Notes under the pieces: model-generated
Databases searched by the model: none
The model's input: the letters and a program-made list of their open reading frames with translations, nothing else
Told to the model about the DNA's origin: nothing
Assembly: GCA_900155495.1 (NCBI GenBank)
Contig: FTLJ01000227.1
Coordinates: 91,294-155,293 of the forward strand
Length of the DNA stretch: 64,000 nt
Direction: 5' to 3'
From: Porogramme epimiltina
Lineage: Eukaryota; Basidiomycota; Agaricomycetes; Polyporales; Polyporaceae
Part shown: positions 1 to 11,787 of the stretch, piece after piece
Layout of the letters: each line of letters opens with the position of its first letter
Position numbering within the stretch: position 1 is the stretch's first letter
Translations under genes and position numbers: made by a program

Positions 1-822
1 AACGGAGGTGTGAGCGAGTAAGTACTCGCCATCTTCCTGCCACCGAGGGGGGTTCTGCATGTTACATTTAACTATGATATCGTTTTCTATGCATATGAAA
101 GGCGTACCTCGCGATCTCATTCGTTCGTATAACTCGGAGAAGATCCTGCTTTCGCCATGTGAATTGGAGAAGTCCCATACAGATGCGAGACCCCCGAGTG
201 CCATAACTATTCCTTCTTGGAGCGCCACTTGGATCACCGTAGGCAATTCATCCGGGTTTATGGACCGCGCGATGCTTAACAGCTGGTGGTTTATGCCTAT
301 GGGGAGTGAGTCTCTTCGTCTGTTGACGCCCCTTGGGGGATAGGAGAGGTGAGGGTCGTCGGCGATGGCGGCCGCGACCTGGAAGATACTGGCGTTCAAT
401 GTCTGCACGATGCGTACCACCTCGGTGTCTGGGACTTCATCTGTCAAGGATAGAAACTCCTCGGCCTCTTTTAACTCCGTTGTGCGAGCATCGAGCCTGT
501 CTTGAGCCTCTCTATAAGCTGTCTTTGTGTGGGAGTACTTGCGCTTGAGCTCATCGTATTTGGATTTGAGGTGCTGATTGTCGCGTTCAAGCTGGTGAAC
601 CCTCGACTGAAGTTCCTCGTTATCCGCGATAACTCTCCTATATGCCGCTGCTCTCAATTGCATATGCATTGAGCAATGTTCAAACCGGGCCAAAGATGAG
701 GGTACGCATCACTTACGTACGCTCTTCAACCACTGACTTGGCCACCAGCTGGCTTCCTCCTCTCGAGAGTCGTAGGAGGAGGACCGAGTGAGTGCGTTCC
801 GGGGCGGTTGAGGAGTGGTCAT
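1..822 (-). CDS. Coiled-coil family protein, copy 1 (3' end cut by window edge)
   Basis: Partial gene. I do not recognise the family, but it has five members in this window. The model has exon 1 822-717, an intron 716-651 (GTAAGT donor), exon 2 650-108, an intron 107-55, and exon 3 from 54 running off the window. The start is the ATG at 822, giving MTTPQPPRN. Exon 2 encodes a heptad-rich charged segment and then the family motif TDEVPDTEVVRIV (TxVDDxxDAEVxxxV in the others). Exon 3 opens with the second family motif, SVAGRWRVLTRSHLR, which fixes the splice phase. The C-terminal part, including the PVLCTT-LG motif of the family, lies outside the window. Likely a cytoplasmic coiled-coil scaffold, but that is inference; no catalytic motif is visible. 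Confidence 0.72.
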
Positions 823-1041
823 AGTGCTTGATCAAGTCACAGGCTCAATGCTCCCAAAGTCGTGTCAAGCGCCTATAATCACTTGGTACCGCAGCACCAT
901 TCTCTATTCGGACTTAAATCCCTCCAGTTCGCCAGGTAGTATGCTACTATTCGAAACCCCTCGCATACGTCTAACTATAAGAATGGTTTGAGTAATACAT
1001 TTTGAATCCAGCGTTCACCACGGAGGAACATGAACTAGAAG

Positions 1042-2470
1042 TTACACAACGTCAGCCAACATCACTTTGGCCTTCAGTACAGTCGCCGCCTGAGCGTCTC
1101 CTATCACCCCGCTCTCCCCTCCAGCTTTTCTTTCTACTCTAACACCAAGCGCAGTCGTAGCAACGATTCCGGAAGACGAAGATCGCCCCTCGCATGCACT
1201 CTCCCTCTCCACCCCAGCGGCACTGAATGTGCTCCCGATCTCGATAGTGTACACCGTAAAGTCGCGCGAGATGATACGCTCCCCAGCCGTCCACTGAAAC
1301 TCGAGCGCAAGGCTGGTGATATCGTACAATGGAGATTCAAACTCGCGCGCGAGCGTCGCCACAACCTCCTGTCGCGAGCCTTCCACACCTGCCGCGACTA
1401 GTACGTCGGCCACGAGGCCTGCGAGGGTATCGAAGAGGCGTTGGGTCTGGATCTCGCCGGTTTCGAGCAAGGACTTGACGTATTTGCGGGATAAGGCTCG
1501 CCACCTGCCCGCGATGGACTGGGGCTCTGCGCGACATGCATCAGCGAGAGGATCACCACACATGAGCCCGAACGCACCTTTTGCCCTGATGCGCGCGTAC
1601 AAATTGGGAAGCAACCCTGCAGGTTCGAACGCATCGAGGTCCCAGCTAGACGCGAGCCAGCAGGCGTACGTGACGATCCCGGTTTGGAGGGCCGTCTTCA
1701 ACAGCGCCGGGGGGCCGTCGTCGCGGGAGGCACGAAGCGCGTCAAGCACCGTCGGCCCAACCCACTCGCCGCGCTTCAGCGCTTCCACCGCGCTCGCACC
1801 CTCCGACGCTCTCTGCGCGCGGCGCGACGAAGAGAATGCGAAGGCCGGGCTGCTGACGATCGTCTCGGCGACCTTCGCGATCTGCGCGTTTAAGCGCTGG
1901 ACGAGCTGGATGACCTCGGCGTCTGGGATGTCGTCGACCTTGGTGAGGTATGCCTCAGCCTCCTTGAGGGCCGCTGTGCGCGCGTCGAGGAGCGCGAGCG
2001 CGTCGCGCCTCTCCTTCGTGGCCTGGTCCGCCCCGCGCTGGAGCTCCGAGGCTTTGGCCGCGTTCCCCTCCGCATCGGCCTCCGCCCTAGCGAGGCGAGT
2101 GCGAAGGTCCTCGAGAGCTCGCGTACTGTCAGGTCCTGTGATCTGGCCCGCGCCATCCGAGGTGGGTTGACCGAGCACCTGCTCCTGGGGATGGGCCATG
2201 AGGCCCTCGAGCTCAGCTATACGTGCTGTAAGCCTGTCGTTCTCCGCTTGCACCGTCTCGAGACGCTTTTGAAGGTGGACTTCGCCATGTTGCTCCTGTT
2301 TGGGCGCCGACCCTGCGCTAACGAAGTGACCTGTTTTTTCTGTAGGCGTGGAAGCGAGAACACGTTCAGTCTCTTATGATATGGGAGAAAACGGGGCTCT
2401 TACCATTGTGGTGCCCTCGTAGGATTAAAGACCAAATATAGTCCAAGTATGGCAGACGGAAGATGGGCAT
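1042..2470 (-). CDS. Coiled-coil family protein, copy 2
   Basis: Model: exon 1 2470-2404, intron 2403-2340 (64 nt, GTAAGA...TACAG), exon 2 2339-1042; 454 aa. An in-frame start inside exon 2 would be non-ATG, so the ATG at 2470 (MPIFRLPYLDY) is preferred, and the intron restores phase exactly. Domains: about 30 N-terminal residues with hydrophobic character, a long coiled coil (about 40-170), the TKVDDIPDAEVIQLV motif, a helical middle part, the SIAGRWRALSRKYV motif, and an ALEFQWTAGERIISRDF segment near the C-terminus. It shares motif order with four other genes here, at window position 1, 7-8 kb, 41.6 kb and 63.5 kb. It lies in the same orientation as copies 1 and 3. Function unknown; no enzyme signature seen. 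GC content is high, as in its neighbours. Confidence 0.8.
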
Positions 2471-3243
2471 CGTTCGCGGCGTGCGACAGCAGGAGGGAGG
2501 AAAGTGGAGGAGGGAGGAATCGTCTCTTTATTCCTCGTCCGCGTCTAAACCGGCCTCACCGCACTCGTCAGCGAAGTCTACCCAAGCCCTGCGTAGCACC
2601 TCCTCGGTTAGGGCGAACGTTCGTCCACCCCACCCAACGAGCGTCGATTGATCCACTATCTGCAAACTGAGCGATACATCCGACTTTCGGCCGTTGTTGC
2701 CTATCTTGGAACCCAGGCCGTCTGCCTTCCAGGAGCCTCCCTCGTGTTTTTATGAGAGAGAGAGGCGAAGGCGATCACTACGAACGTTTCTCCTGGAAGG
2801 AGATCCACCTACACGAAGCCTACTGATGACGTCATCAGCCTTGTTCCGACCAAGAAGATCCTTAAACTCGCCGTTTTCACGTACATGCTGCGGCCGCGAG
2901 CCTTTGGCCAGTCATCACACACGAGAATTGTACGTAGTCCCATGGAGGGGGTGCTATCCCTCACCTTCCTTAGGGAGCATGGTCGCTGCCACGTGTTCAA
3001 TTACCCTACGAAGTGCGAAGTCAACATCCAAATGAGCCCCATGGATGACCAGTCACTCACATCATAGAATACAAGCGGATCTGTAAGGAAAACGGTATGA
3101 TCGCTCACACGAAGACCTTCAGGCTTGCGGGCTACCTATGCACATTGCGAAAAACGATACAATGACATGCATTGCGAACAAACGTTCGACACAGATCTCG
3201 ACCCGCCGTCCACCTCAGAGCATACAGCATGGGACCCGCATGT
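2471..3243. other. Intergenic, about 770 bp, no supported gene
   Basis: This stretch lies upstream of coiled-coil copy 2 and downstream of the metalloprotease. Short open frames exist on both strands (the longest about 113 codons), but none has family similarity or joins by plausible splice sites. It contains the CRE-like palindrome reported separately. Confidence 0.5.
2823..2838. promoter_or_regulatory. Perfect 16-bp palindrome with CRE core
   Basis: CTGATGACGTCATCAG equals its own reverse complement and contains TGACGTCA, the consensus of bZIP factors of the ATF/CREB class. It lies about 350 bp upstream of the start of coiled-coil copy 2. Binding is inference. Confidence 0.45.
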
Positions 3244-4360
3244 TTACGCAGATGCACCGCCAGCTGCCATACCGCGATATTCGCTCATCTGCCCCTGCAA
3301 GAACTCGATCTGTCCTGGCGTGAACAGGTAACGGCAGTCGTCCGAGGTGTAGTCCATGTAGTTGTGGATGTTGTCCAGCCCCGGCTGGTCCGGGCACGAG
3401 TCGAGGCCCTCGATGCACGAGCCGAGCTCGGGCCGGAGCTCGATCGGCGTGTCCGCGACGTAGTCGAGGTCGCCGAGGTCGCAGGAGACGCCGCCGGCGA
3501 ACGGGTGGTAGAGCCCGACCCAGTGCCCGACCTCGTGGATCATCTGCGGGCGAGGATCAGGGGGAGGTGCCGAGCACGTGGGGCGGAAGCCTCGCTCACC
3601 GTCTTGCCCTTGTTCCAGTTGAACGGAGCATTGCCGCCCGGGAGAGCCGCTTGGTTGATGACCACGCCGTCGTACTCCAGCGAACCTGGAAAGACAACAG
3701 TGTCGATCTCCCATGGTAGCGTTGACCAGGCGGTGAGGTTCAAGTCGGTCCAGCCTCCAAGATACACGTTCAGCGTTGTCTTGTCGCCGCGGCGCAGGGC
3801 GGCCTTCATGTCGAGCTCCTCTTGCGATTCCTGTGTCGCGTTGTAGTACCTGCAGCAAGTTCATGTCAGCGCGAGCACGTGATATAGACTATGGACCGCA
3901 CGGACCAGCTCGCATTGATGGTCCTAACGACCTCGATGAGGTTAAAACCGAAGCCGGTCGGGACGAACGCGTCGGTAAGCATCCCCATTTGCTCCACAAG
4001 CGTCGCGTTCCTAGAAGGTTGTTCATGCGCGTCAGTGGCCAATGTCTCACCAGAACGCCGGCACATGAGTGTACGCACGGAACATTGCCTATCGTCTCAT
4101 CCGCTTGAAGCACATGGAGGTACATATCAATGGGCGTTGTGCCATTCGCGGCTGTCAGGTCGCTGCGACGCCACCCGGAAGCTACCGTCGCGGAACGCTG
4201 TGCGCGGCGCGCGTTGTCGGGCTGGGCCGTAGTCCCGCATCCCCTACGTTGCTCAGTCAGCTAAATGGCCCGTACCAAGCGCACAGCCCCGTGCTTACTG
4301 GGCGAGAGCCTGCGCCATCAACGTGAGGATAGGTAGGAGCGAGAAGAAGGTGGTCTTCAT
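3244..4360 (-). CDS. Secreted M43-type zinc metalloprotease (MEP1-like)
   Basis: Five exons: 4360-4299, 4243-4079, 4010-3906, 3849-3600 and 3543-3244; introns of 55-68 nt; 293 aa. The start ATG opens a signal peptide (MKTTFFSLLPILTLMAQALA), so the protein should be secreted. The catalytic zinc site is HEVGHWVGLYH (His197, Glu198, His201, His207), the extended HExxHxxGxxH of metzincins, with the Met-turn methionine about 50 residues later in NYMDYTSDDC (about Met257). This spacing, the following cysteines and the length fit the fungal extracellular metalloproteinase MEP1 / cytophagalysin M43 family. The splice choice at 3906/3849 restores the family spacing around AxWYYNATQ. It probably degrades extracellular protein. 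Complete, with no frameshift. Confidence 0.92.
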
Positions 4361-4833
4361 GACTGGCGTAAGCTGCAACAAGAGTGGCGAAGAACGTGCG
4401 GGAGGTGCCCGAGTGAACGCGAAGCTCTACGGACATGTTAAATACCGGAAGGAAGGCTAGGGCTCGTTCGTCCGTTGTGGGTATCGAAGGGGGAGACGGA
4501 GCTGGCTGATCCTTGTGCCACGTTCCTGGCCGCGCACATGACCGAAGGACGCGATTCGGCCCGTTCGGCTTGTTGAAGTGCTGTGATGGGAGGACGCGGT
4601 GAGAGGGTGTGCCACGAGGGAGGGCTTATGCGCCGGAGGCCGGCCTGCTTGCGAGAACTAGGGCCGAGAGAAGGATGTTAAGTCAAATAGTCTCAAGTAC
4701 ACAACCCGGAGAACATCGTCTTGGGATAGTGAACATCGATTCGGACAGGTCTTGAGTTGAGAGACGAAGACCTGGACGTGCCGTGATACCTAGTTTTGTG
4801 TCGGAGCAGATTGCCTGACGCGACGAACGGAAT

Positions 4834-6511
4834 CTATTTCCTCCTGGTAAGGACCCAACCTACCAACGCTAGTACACCGACACTCGACGCCCAAGTCCGA
4901 GCCCTTCGTACCGTCGGCTCCCCGATATCCGACGACGGCGCCGCCGCGAGAGCAGAGAAAAACACGTCTGCGTCCAGAGCCCCAACAGCAGGCAAGACAT
5001 CCGTCGCGTTGTCCGCGTCGATGACGTCATCACCAGCGACGTCGGCCTCGGCGTCCAGGACAGCCTGGGACGATATGGAGAACAATGGAGGGAGAACTTC
5101 CGCTTGGGAGACGCCGCCAAAGAAATCTGTGACTAGAGCATCGCCGAGCTTGCGCTGGAATAGGTCTGAACGGACACCAGGGTGGGAGTGGATCTTCACC
5201 GGGTCGTACGTATTGAACTGAGGGGTGTGTTAGGACACTAGACCCTTGTCAGTAAAGTAGAATGCACGCACCAGATCTTCCATAGTAGCTTGGCTAGTCT
5301 TGTTGATGCCCTCCATGAACTCCAGGATGTAATGGGTATAACTATCGATGACAGCAACACCGATGTCGTAGTCGTTCTCGTACTAATGACGGATGAACAT
5401 CAGGGGGAAAGATGAGCGTGTTATGGACTCACAGAATACGAGTTCTCTCCGACTACCGAAGATCCGGTCGCGAGGACATTGGGGGAGTAGAATTTCGAGT
5501 ACATCGAGTTTGCTTGGCAGGTGTCGATCATGAAGAAGAGTTCATTATACCTGGATCGGACTAGTTAGCTATGACCCGGGAGAACAGGCGGGTCTATGCG
5601 CACCTTTTCTTCTCCCACATCTGCGCGACGGCATCCGCGATATCGAACGCACTGATCTCCTCCTGATCCTGGAACTTCAGGAACTCGTTACCGCCATGGC
5701 CCGTCATGAAGACGAAGACGTTTGACCGATCGTCCGACAGTAAGCGTTTCGAGCGAGGGACGGAAGCATCGACTCGCCCTGTAAACGGTGAAAGCCACTT
5801 GAGACGCGAGTTCCTGAGGCGCAAGGTGGAACTTACCTGTGAGGACGCGGAGGAAATTCTCCACGGTTACCTCGTTCCCGCGGTAATCGACCTCTATATT
5901 ATCACCGTAGAGGTCGAGGGTGCGCCCTGAGCTGTGGTAGACACAGCCGGGGAACTTGTTGCGGACATTGCATGCCACGTCGTCCGCCAGCATGAGAATG
6001 ATGTTGGAATCAGGTATCCCGAGTCGCTTGACAGTGCGGTACCTGCGCATAAAGCATCAGTTTTACCGTACGCAATGGCCGAATCGTCACATCCCAAGAG
6101 CACACTTGCAGCTCTACCATACCATCCAACGCAGAGCCTGCCAACACCCCCTCATGAACTCTCTGCACCAGCATATACCTACAACCGCCATGCGCTACGC
6201 ACTCCTACGCCTTCGAACCCCACAGAAACAGAGGAACGTCGGATACTCACATGCCCAGCGCGTTCGACATGTGCTACCCCAGGAGTTCATTTAGCCCATA
6301 TGTCCTACGCGCCCTCTCAACTCCCGACTAGGCGCAAAGGACTGACCCTATAGTTGAACCAATATCGTGACGCAGACACCAGGACGGCCCAGTTGTTGGT
6401 GTGCGCCGAGGGCTGCCGGTCGGCAGGGTCGGAGGCCAGCGACGTCGCGGGAAGAACGATGGAGATGCATAGTAAGAGAAAGAGTCTGAAAAGCGGGAAT
6501 GGTGAAGGCAT
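4834..6511 (-). CDS. GPI8: GPI transamidase catalytic subunit (GPI8/PIG-K)
   Basis: Seven exons: 6511-6347, 6273-6251 (23 nt micro-exon), 6042-5837, 5778-5604, 5550-5433, 5382-5272 and 5217-4834; 393 aa. It has an N-terminal signal peptide, then the C13 cysteine-protease fold: [44 protein letters not shown] and [12 protein letters not shown]. The catalytic dyad is His159 in MTGHGGNEF and Cys201 in MIDTCQANS, nearly the same numbering as yeast (157/199). A hydrophobic C-terminal stretch ending in basic residues fits a type I ER membrane protein. The enzyme is the catalytic subunit of the ER complex that swaps the C-terminal signal of proteins for a GPI anchor. It is a single-copy conserved gene and a good anchor for synteny. 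Confidence 0.97.
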
Positions 6512-7012
6512 CCGGTGAGGAGAGGATAAGTTAATGCATGCGATGCTAGGCGAGACGGATAGAAAGACGAAGCTCGCCCCAGAACTTGTGGGCTCTGCTT
6601 ATTACGTAATGCGAGTCGGGAGGAGGAGACACGTGGCAATTGCCCTGGGCGTCACCTACAACCCTCCAAGCTTCGCGGCGTCCGTCCACGCAGGATAGCG
6701 ACATGTACATCCGACCGACCAGTTGAGGTCTTCATGGTATGCGGGCAGAACATAAACATAATTCTCCCGTGGGTGTTGAAGACACGACAGTGTAAAGACC
6801 GTTTGCCCCCACGCCCGGGGGAAGAAGTAAACCTGAGTCAAAGCAGCACCAAGTCTCATATAGGCCTAACAAGCATTCTCGTAGGGTAGGTACATCCGCA
6901 TCATACAGAATATCCCTACTGATGGATAAGCCTACGCACAAACATCAGTCCAAGATGAGCGAGACAGCAAGAGCTGAGATGTACGTTGGAGGCCAGGCCT
7001 CCCCACCGCTGG
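6512..7012. other. Intergenic, about 500 bp
   Basis: Between the GPI8 start and the end of coiled-coil copy 3. Two overlapping minus-strand frames of fewer than 70 codons (6656-6941) have no recognisable similarity. It probably holds the GPI8 promoter and the 3' UTR of the neighbour. Confidence 0.45.
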
Positions 7013-8308
7013 TTATGTGGGCACGACATCGGCAGGCGCGGCGTCGGCGTTGGCGGGCACGATGGTACGAAGGATAACTTTCGGCTTCATCAGGATCCTT
7101 GTCTTTGTCTCCAGTGGCCCGTCCAGATCCTCTCCCTTGATGCGCCTCTCCTTCTTCAGCCCAAGGCGGGTAGTACACAGCACTGACGTCTCCGACTCCA
7201 CAAACGTCGGAGGGAAAGGAATGTCGTCGACCGGATCCTTCTCCATCTTGTCCGCGTCGAACGTGGCGTCGAAGGACGGCGCGAAGATCTCGAAGTCCCA
7301 GGACTCGCAGTCCTCCTGTATGATGCGCTGCAGCTCCAGCGCGACGTCCACGACGCCCGCGATCTGATCCTGGTACCGGTCCATGATGGTGTCGCGAAGC
7401 TCTTGCACCGTGGTCCTCTCTACGCCCAAGAGGGCGAGGATGTTCGTGATGGCGTCGCCGAGCTCCTTCACATATCTTTTCGGTTCTGGTGGGAAAGCGG
7501 ATCGGAGGTGTCGGAGGGTGAGCACCTTCCACTTGCCGGACACGGATTGGTGCTCTATCCTTGGAGGTGAGTAAGAGCCAGAGGCCGATAGTGGAGGCAA
7601 ACATCTCACCTTTTTCTCTCACTCGTTTATAAAGACGCTGGAATTCTACACTCTCGGTTCCGAAATCCCAATCTGATATCAGCTGCGAGAGGTATTCGCC
7701 GACCCCAACCTGAATAGCGGTCATCACGAGGCCTGGAGATTGAGCGATCCCCGCTCCGACGCTGCGAAGGAGAATTTGGAACTGAGAATCGAGCCACATG
7801 CACGATAGGTTTTTGTCTGTCCCATGGAAGGTGAATGCGGGGGCAATCGTCGCTGCGATCTGGAATATGCCGTGCACCAGCTTCACTAGAAGGATGGACA
7901 TGTCACCGTCCCAAACAGTGTTCGTGGCGGCTGGAGCCACCTCGGTGTTTTCTGCGATGAGAGTTTTGACGGTATCAACGGCAAGCTCTACTTGCTCGAG
8001 TTTGGCCCGCAGCTCCGCGTTCTCCGTCGCGAGCCTGTTGGATTCCTCGACCCTCGCCGTCAGCGCTGCGACATGGACTGTAAGCCCGTTGGAGACTAAA
8101 GCGCGGACGTCTACTTACTTGTGATGGCCTGACGTATCTCTTTGAGGTCATCATCGCGCGTGGTGATCGAAGACGCCTGTGCATTCCCAATGCGTGATTC
8201 TGTAGCAGCGCCCTCCGTCAGCAGCCATCCACATGGACCAATGTAAGGCATACCAGCAAGATTATTAGTGAGTTCCAAGAGGCCTTTGAGGAAGTCGTAG
8301 TTAGACAT
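7013..8308 (-). CDS. Coiled-coil family protein, copy 3
   Basis: Three exons: 8308-8119, 8077-7610 and 7554-7013; introns of 41 and 55 nt; 399 aa. The start is the ATG at 8308 (MSNYDFLKG). A coiled coil (about 50-110) is followed by LVKLVHGIFQIAATIAP, the counterpart of the LNAQI-VAATIAD helix in copies 1 and 2. The middle part ends YKRVREK; exon 3 starts in the EHQSVSGKWKVLTLRHLR motif, and the C-terminus holds SVLCTTRLGLKKE, matching PVLCTTQLGVRRE of copies 4 and 5. The TxVDDxxDAEV motif is lost or strongly changed (EVAPAATNTVWDGD), so this is the most divergent member. Function unknown. Confidence 0.78.
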
Positions 8309-9206
8309 TGGTGGTGGTGGATAGAGGAAGAGGCCGTTGACATGCCAAGCATACTTATATCTTCTTCCAAGAAGCGGACGCTGCGCTGTGCTGCGGCGCC
8401 GGTGGAATCACCGCTCAGGCTCGGAGCCGCCGCATGGAACGAGACTGCATTGTGCGCACCGACGTGACTCGTGTTGTACTCGTGTCTACGGGGGGGCATC
8501 TTTCCTAGGAAATAGCTGATTACGCGCTAAACATTGACAGTTCGACTTCAGCTTACTCCTTCACCGAAGCACAGCAACAGTACAGCCTAACCAGTGCGTA
8601 CCGCACGGCAATCTGTCTGGCGGCGCGTTGGAGAAACTGGTTCTCAAACTTGGAGGGCCGAAGGCGGGCTGGTAGACAATATGGAGCCGTGTGGGAGCTA
8701 TCACGAGGGCGAGACTAGCTCGAGCGCGTAGCAACTGTACTGCCACTCGTCCAGAATGTTGAAAAGGCGGTCGTCGGGCGAGCGGCGCAACGGGCACACG
8801 GCAGAAGTCCGCGTTGATCGGAGGTAGGAGCTGGTCTAGGCATCCAACTGAGACGGGCTTTTGGCGCGATATATTGTTTAGTCGATAGTCGAGGTGCGTT
8901 GAAGACACTGCACTGGGTTTACTGTTCGCGTGGTATAGTGAACACGGAAATGAGAGATGAGGACAAGGAGTAAGTCTTCAGAGGGTCAGAGTGGCGCGAA
9001 ACATAGGGCAGTCAGCGAGACAAGTAGCACGGGTGACGGGGGGAACCTGAAGCGTCGACCAGTTCACGCTGAGAAGGGAGGGTAAACGGGCTTGGAGATG
9101 ATGTGCAAAAAGCCGAGCCTTTCCAGCAAAGGTATACGGCAGTGGGGATGGCAGGAATAGCGAGTGTGCGAGAGGATGGCGTACGAACCACTGGAGCTTT
9201 GGTTTG
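8309..9206. other. Intergenic, about 900 bp
   Basis: No gene supported. The longest frame (8561-8908, minus, about 115 codons) has no family match and no upstream exon. The stretch before 8308 presumably carries the copy 3 promoter. Confidence 0.4.
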
Positions 9207-9451
9207 TTATGCCGGGCGGTAGCGGTACACCGCCGCGCCCGCGCCCCCAAGCGCACCCAACGACACCTCGCCCCCAACATGCCTGGGCGACCCCTCGTGC
9301 CACGTGACCGTCTTTGCCATGCGCCCGCGGCCTGCCGGGTCGCGCGCAGCCGTGTCGACGACGACACTCACATGCGTGTCACTCGTCCCGCGGGCCCTCC
9401 CGCCGCTCAGCGCGTCCAGCACGCCCTCGAACGCCGCCGGGAGCCGCGCGT
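9207..9451 (-). pseudogene. Orphan C-terminal exon-like fragment
   Basis: An open frame of about 81 codons follows a good acceptor (CCCGCAG at 9452) and ends at a TAG-type stop at 9207. It has protein-like composition (SDTHVSVVVDTAARDP, then TVTWHEGSPRHVGGEV) and a strong codon bias like the neighbours. No upstream exon can be found in the next 600 bp, which contain short AGGCCTC repeats instead. It is either the last exon of a decayed gene or a chance GC-rich frame. I do not recognise the domain. Confidence 0.3.
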
Positions 9452-10066
9452 CTGCGGGCGCACGCGTCGTCGCGCCGCGGCGCCCGTGAGCACGAGTGCA
9501 GGAGGAAAGCTAGAACCTAGCGGCGAGCCGCGAGATGCCAGCGAGACTACAGCCTCAGGCCTCAGGCCTCAGGGTGCACTGACAGGACCTTGACGGTCAG
9601 TGGAATTAGACGTAGAGGCCAAATGGAGGCAACCTCTCAGGCCTCAGCTAGTAAACCTATGGTCAATAACCAGGCAAACCGGGTGAAACATCCGAGTCAA
9701 CGTCGAGCCCCCGAGTCTTATTCGGGCCCAGCCTGGTCCCGCTCTTTACTTTTATACATGACCGTCAGGCCGCCCCAACTAGTTAAGTGTTATAAACTGT
9801 TATAAAAATGCAAGTGTATATTGATCCAGACTTACATGCACGGAAGATAATTCGGCCTTCTCGGGGGTTCGCAAGACTCGGCCCTTTAAGAAGGGCGTGA
9901 ACCTCGGAAACATCCAGTTTTTTTGTTTCCGCTCCAAGCTCCGAACGCCGGGTCACGAGACTAGAGGATCGCCAACGCCAGTGCCGCGTATTCAAGGCTG
10001 CGGAGTCTTTCATACCCACTTCTTAGCGCCGGCCTTCGGGCACGCTGGGCGTCTCCCACGGCAAGT
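9452..10066. other. Intergenic with short AGGCCTC direct repeats
   Basis: Around 9553-9573 the heptamer CCTCAGG is repeated three times in tandem, and again singly near 9637. No coding sequence is supported. The 3' part is the putative promoter of the forkhead gene. Confidence 0.45.
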
Positions 10067-11787
10067 ATGGACGCACGTGAGATCCCAGAGCCCTTCCTTC
10101 CTCTCTCCTCCACATCCTCCTCCAGTCTACAGCTCCCCGCGTCATTCCCTGTCGCGCAATTCCACCATGATGGCTATGGGTCTGACTCGGTCTCTGACCG
10201 CGACAGAGGCCCATCTCACCTCATCCACACGGAACACCAGTTTTCTCTAGGTCCCTACACCCCCCGGGGTCCGTTTTGGCACCAGGACTTATCCCCGTAC
10301 GCCCACAGTCGCGCCCCTGGCGTCGCCGCGACGGTTGACGTGGCAGGGGACACATTCGGCCCTACATACACATTCAGAGCACCCTCCTCGCTCGAGTTTG
10401 CTCAAACAAGACTCGGGGCGCGGGACGAGGCGACCTTCCAGCACCCTGGGGCGGTCCTCCACCCCTCGACGGCGAGGACGACCTCTGCAACGTCGTTTCC
10501 TGTACGTCGCGCTCTCATTATCGGATTCGGCGTCTGTTTATCTGATGCTGTTGCAGACGGGATACGGCAATGACTGGAACGCTGCCCTGGAGGAGGTTGG
10601 TGGATATCGTGCGGGCGGCTTGATCCCTGTGCAGGGCATCAATATTCATGATGACGCACGGTACAGTGATCTCCTTAGCCGTTCACACGCATTACAATTT
10701 GCGAACAATTCCTCAGATTCACGTCTGTCCCGGCTGTTGCGGCCATGCAGTCGGACAACGTCTCCAATTGGGGGCATGATATAGACTATCGTCGCGAAGA
10801 CGCCGAGAGCCAAACACATATCCCGGTAAGCTCACTGCACGTTTACTCATGCGTCCCCGCTTAAAAGCGCGCCCATGACATTTGTTAGGAGCATTCGAGC
10901 GAAACACTCGCTCAATCATCTGCCTCTTTCGTTTCGGACACTAGTCCTGTCTCACCGAGTGTCTCTCTGTCCGCACAACTGCCCGATTCCCATTCGTTTG
11001 CTATGGATGACAAAATCCGAGGGATACTTGGCCTCGAGCAAAACGCCCCTCTCAGTTTGAAAGCACTTTTGGATCCTTCTAAACCCGATGAGCGTCCTTG
11101 CCATACGATTTTGCTACTGGCCCAACTCGCAATCCTGGGCAGTTCGGACAAGCGGCTCACGAAGAAAGGGATTTGTGAGGCCCTGGGGGACCGATTCGAG
11201 TGGTATCGCGCCAATCAGAAGCAGAATCAGGGGTGGCAGGTACGCCTAATATACTTCCTTCTACGTCCTATAATCGCTTAGCAGCCTTGTAGAACACCGT
11301 TGCTCGTACACTGACGGATTATAATTGCTTCGTGCGCGTTCGAAAGCCAACTAGTGTGTCGGATAAAGGCGACTTTTGGGCCCTCGATTACTCTGAAAGT
11401 AACTCCCAGGAAAGGCGCCGTACACTCACGAAGCGTAACGGACGGGGTGAACCGGCCGACACAGAGTAACGTGCCCTCGATACTCATAACCAAGCTCATT
11501 CTGACCACAATTTGTTTAGTATCACCCTACGTGACCCCCAGGCTGGACAACGTCCGTGGCCTTCCGGGAGTCGCACGAGTCGCAGGAGCCTACCGTATCC
11601 ACGTACTCAGCCGCGCGACTCGTCTACTTCTTTTAGTCTTGGCGAGCAGTCGATCACGCAATTCACCCATATTCTGCCCTCCGAAAGCGTACAGTTCGTC
11701 TCCGCCGTTTTCATGCAGCCCGCCAGCGGCATAAACGGTACGCAGCCACTTCTACCAACTCCTTACGTCCTTGTACTTGTATTTTGA
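10067..11787 (+). CDS. Divergent forkhead (winged-helix) transcription factor
   Basis: Six exons: 10067-10501, 10557-10660, 10717-10825, 10889-11239, 11293-11465 and 11520-11787; 479 aa. The N-terminal 290 residues or so are low-complexity (Ser/Pro/His-rich). The forkhead domain lies at about 290-385: RPCHTILLLAQLAIL for helix 1, SDKRLTKKGICEALGDRF for helix 2, then GWQ|NTVARTLTDYNCFVRV for the recognition helix and DKGDFWALDY for the wing. This pattern matches the family (SYATLI, LT-EI, GWQNSIRHNLS-N-CF-KV, G-YW-LD), but the DNA-contacting SIRHNLSLN is replaced. The last intron (11466-11519) has a CTGAC branch site, and its donor overlaps an in-frame TAA, so unspliced mRNA would stop at 391 aa. 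Nuclear regulator by family; target unknown. Confidence 0.8.

Noticed and set aside
1316..2170. Plus-strand open frame of 284 codons antisense to coiled-coil copy 2
   Set aside because: The minus strand matches four paralogues; this frame matches nothing.
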